From Argentina anserina (lineage: Eukaryota; Streptophyta; Magnoliopsida; Rosales; Rosaceae), in NCBI RefSeq assembly GCF_933775445.1, contig NC_065875.1:25295555-25359554 (forward strand): a DNA stretch of 64,000 nt, written 5' to 3'. A program made the position numbers and the translations under genes. Positions within the stretch are counted from its first letter, which is position 1, and each line of letters starts with the position of its first letter. Of the stretch, positions 11,250-22,559 are shown one piece after another. The notes under the pieces were generated by a model. That model was not told the DNA's origin and did not search any database. It saw nothing but the letters and a program-made list of their open reading frames with translations.

Positions 11250-14200
11250 TATATAGATATATATATATATATATAGATATATAGACACACACGCCCCCTC
11301 TACTATAGTCTCCTCCTTATCTCATATACTCGACGGTCGATATTGTTTTATGAGTAGGGTCAGAAAAATAATATCCGTTGTCAACCGTTGGATGTGAGAT
11401 GTATAACATACATTAATATATACTAGATTAACCCTGAGATCATAGGAACAATATGCATGTTAGAATTATGCTTCCATAAGAACAACGGCAACTGGCAGTT
11501 TGTCCGTGAAAGACAATAAAAGGGTGGTTGTTCTGCAAGGCTCTTCAAAATATAAGAGCTGATTTGGTGACTTCACTATGTATTCCAACCAATCCAACGT
11601 TGTTAATTTGGCGTTCTGTTATTATTATAAGAAGGGTAACGTGAATTGTGAATAGCGGCTTAGCGGACTTTTGTACAACTCCAGCAGCTGCCCAAACTTG
11701 AACAGATATTTCTGAGTAATGGAATCAAGATGTGACACTGTTTTAAATTTGTTTTGGATATATAAGATTTGGACATTTCAGAAAATTAGTCATAATCCAC
11801 TCCCTTACAGTTCCATATACTGTAAGAAGAAACCGTTCTGTTGAAAATTAATGACTGATCTTAAGGAAAATGAGGTATCTTTATTATGATCAACCTCAAA
11901 ACAAAAAACACAATACTCATCTTTACTTAACAACCACACAATACTCATCTTAATTACATTGCAATGTTTCAAGAAAGGGTATACAGTTTCTGGATTTGCC
12001 TTGATAGTGATATACTTCTGTAAACTGTAATGGATTATTTTTGTAAAGTTGAAAAGTAGACGTTGAAAATGCTTGATTATGGCCTTATGGGTGACTTGGT
12101 CCAATTAATCATTGTAAAATCATTATGGGTTTCTGGGAAGTTCTAATAGTATATTAAGCATGATCAATAATGATGAACTGGGGAGGCAGACTTTAGATAA
12201 GATGGGCAACAGGCAACTGACACTAAATATTATCTTTGTTTCGTAGGGGTTGATCTGCAAGCAACATTATATTATAGTTTCGTCCAGACATGAGACATTC
12301 ACCTTCCTTCAAGAACAGGTGGGATTGATGCTTCACCAAGACGCAAATCATGCAATAATGCCAGGACAAGTATAAGAGTTACAGCTTCTCATTGCTCCAC
12401 GTACATTTATAAATATATAACACAAGGACTTGATTGGCTTCTGGAAATTCTGGACGTCCATTGAAATGGTAAGGTCAAACAAGTAGTTTTATAAGTTTCC
12501 TGTTCTGAATTTTGAATATATATGCACCAGCATTGCATAGATAGCTACACTTCAGAATTATGTAAAAAAAAAAAAACTCAGGTGATTTTTTTTCCTTAAC
12601 TTTTCCTTGACGTAAAAGAAGGTTAAGTATATCCAGATTGTAAAAAAATCTATCCTGTTCCATCTCTGCAGGTTAATGTATTTAATGGGAGGGAGGCTTC
12701 GATCTCTGTCCTTCTGTCTCTTATAAGATCGAACAAAAGAAATTGTCATAAGATTCCAACGAGGAAGAATTTTCGCTTATTATATGCATGCAAACTGCTG
12801 TAGTGCTGTATCATCTCAATTTTCCTGAACATAATAACTGGTCAGCCTTAACCATCTTTCTTTCTGTTGAAATTCTACGGACAATTCCTGCACGAGAGGC
12901 ACATGCTTGTTCATCAAGAAGTCCAAGCGCGCAGGTCATAGAGCTGGCCGGGAAAGTGCTACATATGCCCTCTCTCTAGGCTAACCCGATCTCCGATCCC
13001 ATGCTATAATACTAATTCGGAATTATGTCAGACCTCTCTCTCTCTCTCTCTCTTTCTCTCTGTTATAGTAAAGTACGCAGGCAATTCCAGCTTCCAGCTT
13101 AATAAGTTTCTTCTTCCATCGTAATAGTAAATGCAATATATTATCTGTTGATTGTCGGCACACGCTGTTTCTACATTTGTATATAGCCGATCGAGAGTAC
13201 AAACGTACTAAACTGAACGAGGAAGCCTACAACTGGTTAGCTCGATTGTTGAACATACATGACATATATGATGGTGGGTGCTCGCGATCGGATGCATATG
13301 ACAAACAGATGGAGTATAGCTACATGCATGTGGAAGCTGAGACACCTTTGATATCGATCCAAGTATCTAACTCGTGCAACCTCCAGCAACTCGTGCGTAA
13401 GGTAAATATATAAACATGCAGCTCCATAGCAGGAGGCTACGTACGTACCTGCTCAAGCCAAATTCACTCGACTGGTGATGTACAACTATATCAATTGAAG
13501 ATTCAAGCTGGGTAACTCAATATATTTACACCCAATGATATCCGGCAGCCTTTAATTCATCCAATCAATAGCCAATATTACAAATTTATGTAGAATGATA
13601 AAATTAACTTCTATAAAAAATAAAAATTCGGGAGCAATGATATATAAATCGTTTCAAATAACATCCCTTATAAATTCGGGAGCAACGTACACGTGGTTAG
13701 GCAATGCTATCATTGTGTCTTCATGGATATATAGAAGCTAATGCATGTGACGGTATTAGGCTATTGACTTCTCGATCTGTACATGGAAAACCCTATATCG
13801 ACTAGCTATATATCATGGACATGGATCTTCTCCTAAGCAAGGTTTTCACCTGACCTTCCTGACCTATAACAAGATGGAGACACGTAGAAATATTGAATCC
13901 AATGGTCAAAAATAACTTGATTGTCTTTTTCTATTTTGTTTCATCATATCTCTCAATTCATCCTTCTTCTCCTTGCTTAGAACACAACTACTCAAGCCTA
14001 TGCGCAGAAAGCTTTCGAGCAATCAAGTTTTAATTTCATGTTGATTCAAACTCGAGAAAACAAATATACTGAATTGCACAAACTGATATCCAGCTTCTTT
14101 TTCTCTCACATCATCATCATCACCAATTCTCCCAATTTCTTTTTCACTCTCAGATCGGCCATGCTCCAACATAACTTAATTCTCATATAATTGAATAAGA

Positions 14201-14948
14201 CCACACCACAAGCTTCCAATTCTTCACCACCACCCGTGAAAATATACATCATCCTAATATTCAGATCCCAAATTTGGGGATGACGAAAGAGCCCATAAAA
14301 AGAGGAATAAAGCCAAATAAATTTAGTGAAACAATCTAAAAAATCTTGTCTGATGTCCTCTGAAGGAAGGTTTAAAAACGGCAGAATGAGTTTTGCAAGC
14401 CACTAGTTTCAAGAATTGAACTTGATAAATACCACAAGACCACCTCTCTGTTTCGCTCAAGATCCAATACACTCAAATTCTCAATCTCAATCCCTTGCCT
14501 CTCAAATACTCCGGCCACAACGGAAACGACATTCTTGATCTTGCTGGTTGAGAGAGGGTTGCGTTGTGTGTTTGCGCGAGAGAGAGAGAGAGAGACTTGG
14601 CCATAATTGAGTTCAAGACCCTTAGATAAATATACACGTGTCGCCATCTTGTTACAGGTCAGGAAAGTCGGGAGAGGATCCGGATCCATATATCATGTGT
14701 TGTAACAGTAGGAGCTGGATATATCATAAATTCATAATGGTATGCATGTCGTAGAAAGGACAATCCTCAGCTTGTATGGTGGTCTGGGCTGTCATCCTTT
14801 AGAGCTTTCAACAGGAGATCGAGGACAATCACCTTCATATTTCTTACAGCTGATAAGAAAATGAAGCACATTAATTAACTAATACACCGTACCTAAACCT
14901 CGCTGTTTCATTAATACGTTTTCCTATCTATATGTAATAACTAATAAC
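11250..14948. other. Gene-free, repeat-poor stretch
   Basis: Contains TA, CT (about 13031-13060) and GA (about 14579-14597) microsatellites and short open frames on both strands. The longest minus-strand frame, 14372-14689, matches no family I know and overlaps a GA repeat. I see no supported gene. The bounded MITE-like elements on either side suggest intergenic DNA. Confidence 0.5.
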
Positions 14949-15523
14949 TGTTAAACAGCGACAAGCGTGGCCCGTGAACCAACCAATTGTACCGATATTG
15001 TCCCAACTTAACCACCTCATAGGTGTTGAGTTTTAATCACAAAAGACCTCGGTACAATTGGTTATTATCCACCCACTTATAAGCTTTATTTTCTTTGTCA
15101 CTTCTTAGATATAGGATCTCTCCTCTCCAACACGTCCCCTCATGTGCAACCTAATTTTTAGGTCTGCACGTGACAAATTAACATCCCACATACTGGGATG
15201 AAAGAAACTAAGGTCCAGTAACCAACGACACTTAGTGGTCATCCAATCGGAAATCCTCTGATGACATGACAAAGTGGCACCCAATTCGGGCACACGAAAG
15301 ATTGGAAGCGCGACTGGAGAGGGACCCGCTCTGATACCATGTTAAACAGCGACAAGCGTGGCCCGTGAACCAACCAACTGTACCGATATTGTCCCAACTT
15401 AGCCACCTCACAGGTGTTGGGTTTTAATCACAAAAGGCCTCGGTACAATTGGTTATTGTCCACTCACTTATAAGTTTTATTTTCTTTGTCACTTCTTAGA
15501 TGTGAGATCTCTACTCTCCAACA
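14949..15523 (-). mobile_element. Complete TRIM retrotransposon, copy 1
   Basis: Two 184 bp direct repeats (14949-15132 and 15340-15523) begin TGTTAAACAG and end CCAACA on the + strand, giving TG...CA LTRs read on the minus strand. Next to the minus-strand 5' LTR, 15321-15339 is the complement of TGGTATCAGAGCGGGTCCC, the primer site for initiator-Met tRNA. A purine tract (GAGGGGACG on the minus strand) adjoins the other LTR. The element is flanked by perfect 5 bp duplications ATAAC (14944-14948, 15524-15528). The 207 bp interior has no coding capacity, which defines a TRIM. The LTRs differ at a few positions, so insertion is not very recent. Confidence 0.92.
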
Positions 15524-15636
15524 ATAACTATCATCGAATGAACGAATGCCAATTTCAGTAACAGCAAAGAAAACCTTTTTTTAATTTTTTTTATCTATAT
15601 ATAAATATAAAAAATGGAGCAAATAAATGTGTAGCT

Positions 15637-15715
15637 AGATGTCACATTTGACATTAAATGTAGCTTTTTTCAATATACAGAAGAAAAACCACATTTAATG
15701 TCAAATGTGACATCT
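15637..15715. repeat. 25 bp perfect inverted repeat (MITE remnant)
   Basis: The arms at 15637-15661 and 15691-15715 (core GTCACATTTGACATTAAATG) are perfect complements separated by 29 bp. Further out, GTAGTG at 15763-15768 matches the complement of a CACTAC-type end. No matching left end is seen, so this looks like a MITE with a damaged left terminus. Confidence 0.65.
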
Positions 15716-15769
15716 TGTCGTCACACTTCACAAAAAAAATGTGACATTTGCTTTATTTTGTTGTAGTGA

Positions 15770-17045
15770 TATCCTATACGTACGCATGGCACAGAAAAAA
15801 TTAAACAACATTTTGAGGGATGAAATACAGAACTATATACAGATCGACGATGTCCTCTTACTCGATCAACAATATATAGTGGCCGGCCGGGATCGAAGTT
15901 TAAAACTTGAAAGAGTACGTACATGCACAGTGTAATAGGGCATCTATATATCGGGGTAGCGGCTGACCTAGTTATCTTTCTATTCTATCTGTCGTGGCAT
16001 ATATCTGTTACTTGAAAGGATAAACATAAGTCTCTGAGCATACATAGAAGCCACTCAAAACAACGATTAGAAGTCTCGATGGGGTTCACTCTATACTTGG
16101 CTTTTGCCCAATACCAGAAAACCGGCCGCTCGAAGCGTCACATCGATCACAATATAATTAAGTTGAGTTGAGAGTCGATAACTACTACGGAGTATCAAGT
16201 ATGGACATAATTACGGAAAGCAGTGGACCTATGTGAGATCACAAATTTACAATATTGATCCTGTATCCTTATCCATAGAAGAATACAAGTTCAGACTAGC
16301 TGTGAGAAGGTAGTGAACAAAAACGGAATGGTACGTAGCATCTGCGTGCAACGTACAGCACCCTTAGACTGGCAGGTGCATATATGCTTCTTACGGTTGG
16401 GGTAGTGATGGTGCACGCAAATGCAACCATTCAAATATAACTACAGTTGGACTTAATTATTGGATTAATATATATATATATATGTGTGAGGGATCATACT
16501 ATAAAAATCCAAGTTAAATTCACAACCTTAAAACAATTAGTTACTAATTAGAGAATGCGGTATTTAGTTACGACTAATTTAGAGTCGAGTAACTAGAGTT
16601 TTTACATTTTCAAGCATAACCTATTACATCTAGAAATTATGTTAATATGGTCTACAGCTCTTGAGCTTCATTACCTATTAGAAAAGTCAAATTAAATGCT
16701 ATAATTAAGTCCTAATTCACTATGTTTCACGACTTTCGAGTTTCGACCCGATGAGAGAGAGAGAGAGAGACGCCCATCTAATACTCAACTTAACCGCCGT
16801 TATACATGTGATTGTCCCTATATATGATGGAGGTCTACCACTCTACCTCGTTTCGTCTATTGCCAACTGTACGAACGATTTCATTGTTTCTTGCCATCTC
16901 TACTCATATATATATATATATATATATACCAAAAAAATGTATACATTATTTTCTTTGGGAACAAGGTTGTTGGTTAATCGATCTCTGTAGGATTGTACGT
17001 ATTCTGCATGCAACTAAATAATGTCTTCCAATTATTTTTAAGAAG
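15770..17045. other. Gene-free spacer between MITEs
   Basis: AT-rich, with TA (about 16471-16483 and 16907-16928) and GA (about 16754-16770) microsatellites. No coding or RNA gene recognised. Confidence 0.5.
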
Positions 17046-17268
17046 CACTACAAAAAATTTGAGTATTAAGCACATTTATATGTGGTTCAAGTGTGGGTGT
17101 TAGTAGTGTGGCCAACCCCCAAAATCTCACAAATTCCATGCAAATGTGGCTATTATAATTAACAAGCCACATTTGCATCGAATTTGTGAGATTTTAGGGG
17201 TTGGCCACACCATCAACACCCACATTGAGCCACATATAAATGTGCTTAATACTCTTTTTTTTGTAATA
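17046..17268. mobile_element. CACTA-ended hairpin MITE with 3 bp duplication
   Basis: The element starts CACTACAAAAAA and ends with its near complement TTTTTTGTAATA. About 100 bp of each half pairs almost perfectly (AGTATTAAGCACATTTATAT near 17063 with its complement near 17233), so the whole unit is a hairpin of about 223 bp. The flanking trinucleotide AAG is duplicated (17043-17045, 17269-17271). CACTA ends plus a 3 bp duplication are the signature of the CACTA superfamily. It has no coding capacity and needs a transposase in trans. Confidence 0.85.
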
Positions 17269-17367
17269 AAGGTTACTAACAGTATTCCTAATCGAATTAA
17301 TAATTATGTGATGTAAATCACATGTACATACGACTGGTTATATAGATATATGCCTATAAATTAAGCT

Positions 17368-17862
17368 CAGGGCTGACGAGCATACCCAAATTTAGCCAAA
17401 AAAAATTAGATCATGGGCTGGCTCGGACCAAACTAATGGGTGGGCTATACTCGGCTCGTTTTGGAATTGATAGGGTATGTGCAACACTTTTCAAGCCCTG
17501 AGCCAACCCAAAGCCTTACCCATAATGTATATTATAGGGTCAGCCCGGCCCGGTAGCCTAACTCATTCTCGATGTCAAATTTTAATATTAATTTATGAGT
17601 GATTGATATACCTAGCAAATTTTGTTGATTCAATTGGCAAATGTGTTTTTATTATAAGGAGTTCATGAGTTCTACTCATATCTCAATCAAACTTTTTCAA
17701 ATGAAAGTTAAAATTTTTTATTATTTAAAAATCACAAATCAAATGTAGGCCGAGACGTGAGTGGGGTTTTTAAGCCCAAACTTTATTCGCTCAAAAGGTG
17801 GGCCGGGCTTCACATATTTTAATAGGGTCAGCCATGCCCTATTCATTTTACACCTAGGGCTG
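17368..17862. mobile_element. GGCC-rich repeat, possibly hAT-derived
   Basis: The segment begins near CAGGGCTGACG and ends near ACACCTAGGGCTG. It contains several GGGCTGGCTCGG, GCCCGGCCCGG and GGGCCGGGCTT blocks, a composition I associate with non-autonomous plant hAT elements. The terminal inverted repeat is weak and I could not find a clean 8 bp duplication, so boundaries are approximate. Confidence 0.35.
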
Positions 17863-18462
17863 AAAAAGAAATGAGTCAGGTAGTATGTGAGTCTTTATAT
17901 CTTAGGGCCGGTCCTGCTCATTTTACGGGCCAATATAGATATATGATAGCGTACGTACGACAAGTTTGTACTGAGAAAGATGGATGCATGGTTGAGAAAT
18001 TGAGATATCTTCATAGTTTCTTAATTTATCAATCCAGTTCTCTGCTCATTATATATGTAGAAGACGTGAGAAATTGAGGTTTTCTTCATATATAGTTATA
18101 TGTATACGTACGTATAAGCCTCCAAACTCATGGTGCTGAACTGCTGATAGTTGTTTAATTATTCTTGAAATTTTATTTACCTCGGCTAGATTCTGTATTC
18201 AGTTTTTCAGTCTGTAAAATTCATCAGTCTAGTAATTGGAATTCATGACTTTCAGACTTTCTGTAGTTCTGTTAACCAAGGAAATAATCAAAGGCTGAAT
18301 TTAATCATGTCTACCTTCTCTTCGCATAAAAATGTCAAACCCTAGGACAGTGCCCACTGCTAACTGACCCATCATGCACGCACACTGACGAATTGGCGAA
18401 CCACCGGTCCAACTAGTCCTTATGAAGTCAACCTTCTCTTTTCCGGCTAACTTTGAACGTAC

Positions 18463-18473
18463 ACCTACCAACC
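18463..18473 (+). promoter_or_regulatory. Overlapping AC elements in the MYB promoter
   Basis: ACCTACC (18463-18469) overlaps ACCAACC (18467-18473), about 200 bp upstream of the MYB ATG and just upstream of the TATA box. AC elements are the known binding sites of R2R3-MYB regulators of phenylpropanoid genes, so auto- or cross-regulation by MYBs is plausible. No binding data. Confidence 0.45.
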
Positions 18474-18483
18474 CAGCCAATCA

Positions 18484-18489
18484 TATAAA
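18484..18489 (+). promoter_or_regulatory. Candidate TATA box of the MYB gene
   Basis: TATAAA sits 177 bp upstream of the ATG, right after the AC elements and before a CT-rich leader at 18552-18576. Confidence 0.45.
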
Positions 18490-18551
18490 CCTCCGTTTCC
18501 TCACCTCAAATCTAAACCCAATCCATTCTCGCTCATTGGCCCCCATTTCCA

Positions 18552-18576
18552 TCTCTCTCTCTCTCTCTCTCTCTCT
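18552..18576. repeat. (CT)n microsatellite in the MYB leader
   Basis: About twelve CT units in the predicted 5' UTR of the MYB gene, followed about 90 bp later by its ATG. Confidence 0.8.
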
Positions 18577-18665
18577 GAATTACTAATCGTGAATTATATG
18601 CATATCCTTCTATCCTAAAACTAGCACTTTGTAAATTTGGAAACTTTGGGTATAGATCGACAATC

Positions 18666-19861
18666 ATGAGGAAACCCTGCTGTGACAAGCAAGACACGAA
18701 CAAGGGAGCTTGGTCGAAGCAAGAAGATCAGAAGCTCATCGATTACATTCGAAAACATGGCGAGGGTTGTTGGCGTACCCTCCCTCAAGCTGCAGGTAAA
18801 TATATACATCAAACGTAAACATATGCAAGGAATTGAAAGAATTGCAGAATAAAAACGATTGTATTATTTTTTTGAGGTCATGTATGTTTTCTAAATCAAA
18901 CACGTAAAGAGGAAATTAAGAATATCAACACCATTGTTAATTTCTTCCTTTGATCTTCTTCCCATGACTAATTTTTCTCTGTTGGAATTTATAAATTCAG
19001 GCCTTCTTCGATGCGGTAAAAGTTGCAGACTTCGGTGGATAAACTATTTACGGCCAGACCTTAAAAGGGGCAAGTTTGGTGAAGATGAAGACGATCTCAT
19101 CATTAAACTTCATGCACTTCTAGGCAATCGGTAACAGGCCGTAATATAAACATATGTTTATACATTTATGTACATTCGCTAGCTAGCTTCAAAGAATTAT
19201 AATTAACTGACGATCACTGAGCAAAAATTGTAGAAATGGTTTACATATATATGAGACTATTCTACATGGCTTGGCATGGAGTAATACTAATTAATAGGTT
19301 CTATCAACGATTAATTGTTAAATGGTTCAATTTAGGTGGTCGCTGATTGCTGGAAGATTGCCGGGACGTACAGACAATGAAGTGAAGAACTACTGGAACT
19401 CTCATTTGAGAAGAAAGCTTATGAACATGGGTATAGATCCAAACAACCACCGACCCACCAACACTCTCCTCCCTCGGCCTCAGAATCATCATCAAAACCC
19501 ACCACACAAACTAAAATCGCGAGCTGGTTCTGGTATCAATAATTTTAATCTCGAGCCAATATTGATCCAATCCAAAAATCCGCGTGATGATGATCAAAAT
19601 TGCGAGCAGGTATCGGATGGCAGAAGTTGCTTGGAGGATGATTCTTCTTGTGGCGGTCATCACCTACCTGATTTGAACCTCGACCTCACTGTCCATCTTA
19701 GTGCTCCTAATCTCTCCATTAATGAATATCAATATCTCAGTAAGGAGAATGAGCCAATTAATCATCTTCATCTCAACATTAGTAACCCTCGAGAAATGTC
19801 AATTGGGACTACTAAGTCGCAAATATATGCGTCATCTGCCACGCTTCCTCTCTTCAGATAA
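18666..19861 (+). CDS. R2R3-MYB transcription factor, subgroup 4 repressor type
   Basis: Three exons (18666-18795, 19001-19130, 19336-19861) join to 261 aa. The 130/130 nt pattern for the first two exons is the classic R2R3-MYB layout. R2 carries [20 protein letters not shown] and R3 carries [12 protein letters not shown]...[19 protein letters not shown]. The R3 segment [20 protein letters not shown] fits the [DE]Lx2[RK]x3Lx6Lx3R bHLH-interaction motif. After the repeats a GIDPNNHRP motif (subgroup 4 C1) is present, and near residue 193 PDLNLDLTV fits the C2/EAR repression motif. Members of this subgroup (MYB4, MYB308, strawberry MYB1) repress phenylpropanoid, lignin or flavonoid genes. I infer a nuclear repressor that may compete for bHLH partners. 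No C3 zinc-type motif was obvious. The gene is an island among transposons. Confidence 0.92.
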
Positions 19862-21150
19862 TCTTCCATTCTTCCATTTACTAGCTAGCTAGTAGCTGGT
19901 TGTTAATTTATCCAATGCAGTTAAACAGGATTGGATGGGAGGCAGAATTAGAGATCAAAGCCGGTTATGATTTATTTTATCGATGTGAGGCAAATCACAG
20001 CAGGATTTGAAGAAAGCCTACTAGCTAGCTTGTTCGGGGAACAATTCAACAAATTGGAAGCCCCATATGTGGAAAGATGGCATGAGCTGATTGAGCATAT
20101 ATATATATCCCCAGTTAGGTCAAGGGTTTTGATGGCTTACCTTGTGGATATATAATCATATAATCAAACAGTAGTATACGTTTACAGATTAATTTACATA
20201 TGTGGTTAATAAAATGCATTAGCTATATATGTAAATTTGTAAATTGTTACACAAACAAGTCCTGTAATTTAGTTTTCTCCTTAGATATTACATATGAATA
20301 TATGTCTCTGATCTATTGTAATTTTATCTATTTTTGTTTTCATATACTTTATTTTGTCTCTGAAAATGTTTAATTTTAATGAAATTATTAAATTACGAGA
20401 TTTGTAGTAAGTAATACTGATTTTGAGTACCCCACCCCCAGTCGAAATATTTGATATTATTGAACAATTTTGGATTGGGTATTCCTCTAACATTGGCATT
20501 TTGTTTCTTTTTTCAAGTGAGAGCTGGTTTTTTCTTCTTCTTTTTTTAACAAGAAACACGTACATTGATAATGACACCGAAAGATTAAATTTCACTTCCC
20601 TGTTGGCAAACTTAGCTTAGGTGTAAAATTCGGGCATGAATGAAGAAACATTTTTAGGATTATTCAAATAGCTGATTTATGTTTTTAAACTTTAGCTTTC
20701 GTTCGTTTAACTATATTAATCAAATCAGAATATGCATGGAGTACTGTTTTGATCGTTGCTCTTCTTTTTGCAAAAAGCACACAACACCCGGTTACGCAAG
20801 AATGGCCATGCATGCTATTATCGGCTAATCAAGCTAATCAAATATTAGAACGTGATGTTGAACAATATATCGATCAGTATACAGGATTATAGGTGGATTA
20901 TGTGGCTGTGTGCCTGCGTCGCATGACATGATTGATCGGAGGATATGGAATGAACATTAGAATGCACACGATTTTATGTATGATCAATATTGATCAGTAG
21001 TAGTGATTGACATATATATGATATCTACCATTCAATATGATCGATACCTAGAACCAACAGTCCGGTTATATACTAATTTCAAAGTCCCAAGTTCAGGTAG
21101 TATGTATCAGGTATATGTACGTGTAGTTCGAAATTCGAACTAATATAATG
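19862..21150. other. 3' flank of the MYB gene, gene-free
   Basis: AT-rich sequence without recognisable genes or bounded repeats. The first few hundred bases probably include the MYB 3' UTR. Confidence 0.5.
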
Positions 21151-21322
21151 GCGAACGAGTATCCTGTGTGGATAAGGCTATTCTGGATTTATAGCTAGGT
21201 TAAGAAACTTCACGAGCATTGATTTATCTTAGATAGGCGAACGAGTATCCTGTGTGGATAAGGCTATTCTGGATTTATAGCTAGGTTAAGAAACTTCACG
21301 AGCATTGATTTATCTTAGATAG
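21151..21322. repeat. Perfect 86 bp tandem duplication
   Basis: Unit 1 (21151-21236) and unit 2 (21237-21322) start GCGAACGAGTATCC and end ATCTTAGATAG. I found no mismatch between them by eye. Identity at this length implies a recent duplication, or an assembly artefact. Confidence 0.9.
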
Positions 21323-22559
21323 GCTCGTGCGGGTGAACAAGAACAGAAACTTCTGCACGAGTTTAGGGTTATGACCTTTCAGGTTGGAAGGGCGGTTATG
21401 ACAGTTGCAGAGATCGATATATGATGATGGCACGCAATAATCTACAACAGACCGATCTACCGGCGCCCACATATGAATCAATCCTCTGTTTAATCTGCTG
21501 TTATGTGGGTCGGTCAGTATTTTCGGTGCTGCAACACGTTAATTTACTCTTTGAAATGCAAGGTTGCGCGGTCCGTACAGATATTTGGTCCAGCGATGTC
21601 AACATGAAGGTATGAACTGATGAAGTGTATACAGAGACGGCGATATGATGGATCGGCCAACTCTTACGTTGTCGATCTATTAATAACGTCTGCTGCAAGT
21701 TGACCCAGTTGTGCTCTCTTTTGCTGGGGTAACGTGGCTGACTGACGGCCGGCAAGCACATTTAGCGTCACTAACCTGGTGTTGAAGTCTGGAAAGTGAA
21801 AGCAACTGGCAGCCATCTCTATCCCTTTTCAATTTAAACCACTTAATATCGATATCGATCTTCTTTGCTTCTGGAAAACGATAGTAGTGGGACTGTGGGG
21901 ATAGCGAAGTTTATATACCATACCGGGCAATTAATAACCAAATTGATATATCAGGGGTTGTGTGCGTGTTCACTTAATATGTAGTGATGCTTACATCGAT
22001 CAGCTTATATCTATCATAGTATCAAGTGCCAATTCTGTTCTCAATATCTATCTTACATTTATATGGTCATTTGGACTGTGGTGAGCTGTTAATTTTAGAA
22101 GCATGGATTCTAGCGCGCGCCAAGATGATGCAGCAAACTTAAGAGCAGCTTTCAATTTTAGCAATGTCAAAGAATATGATGCAGCCTTTAGTATCTTTCA
22201 ACAATTATATATGCAATTTGCGATTCATGATTTTCAGCTTTATGGTATCTTTTTCTGCCTTAATCCTCTGCTGCGACGTGCTCTGTCATGTCGAATTAAT
22301 TTAAGAGATGCATTATGTAATGAACCGATTTTTCGGAATCAATTATTTAAATTCTTAGAAATTAATAAAGTTTGTAAAATTAACAAACTGCATTTGTTTC
22401 GCTTCGCGACATCGTCAAATCGAAAACGAAACCGTCTTTGGAAATCTAAATCGGAAACCGCCGGAGGCGATTTAGAGCGAGAGAGAGTTGGGGAGGGAGA
22501 GAGAGGGAGCGACTGCGGGGGAGGAGAGAGAGAGAGAGAGAGAAAAAAAAAAGAGCGTT
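21323..22559. other. Gene-free stretch before a large repeat
   Basis: A 155-codon frame (22103-22570, +) reads through a GA microsatellite (about 22477-22543) and has no recognised domain. It is not supported as a gene. It may belong to the left part of the large repeat that follows. Confidence 0.4.

Noticed and set aside
14372..14689. 105-codon minus-strand frame
   Set aside because: No recognisable family, overlaps a GA repeat, and no neighbouring exons were found. A real lineage-specific gene cannot be fully excluded.
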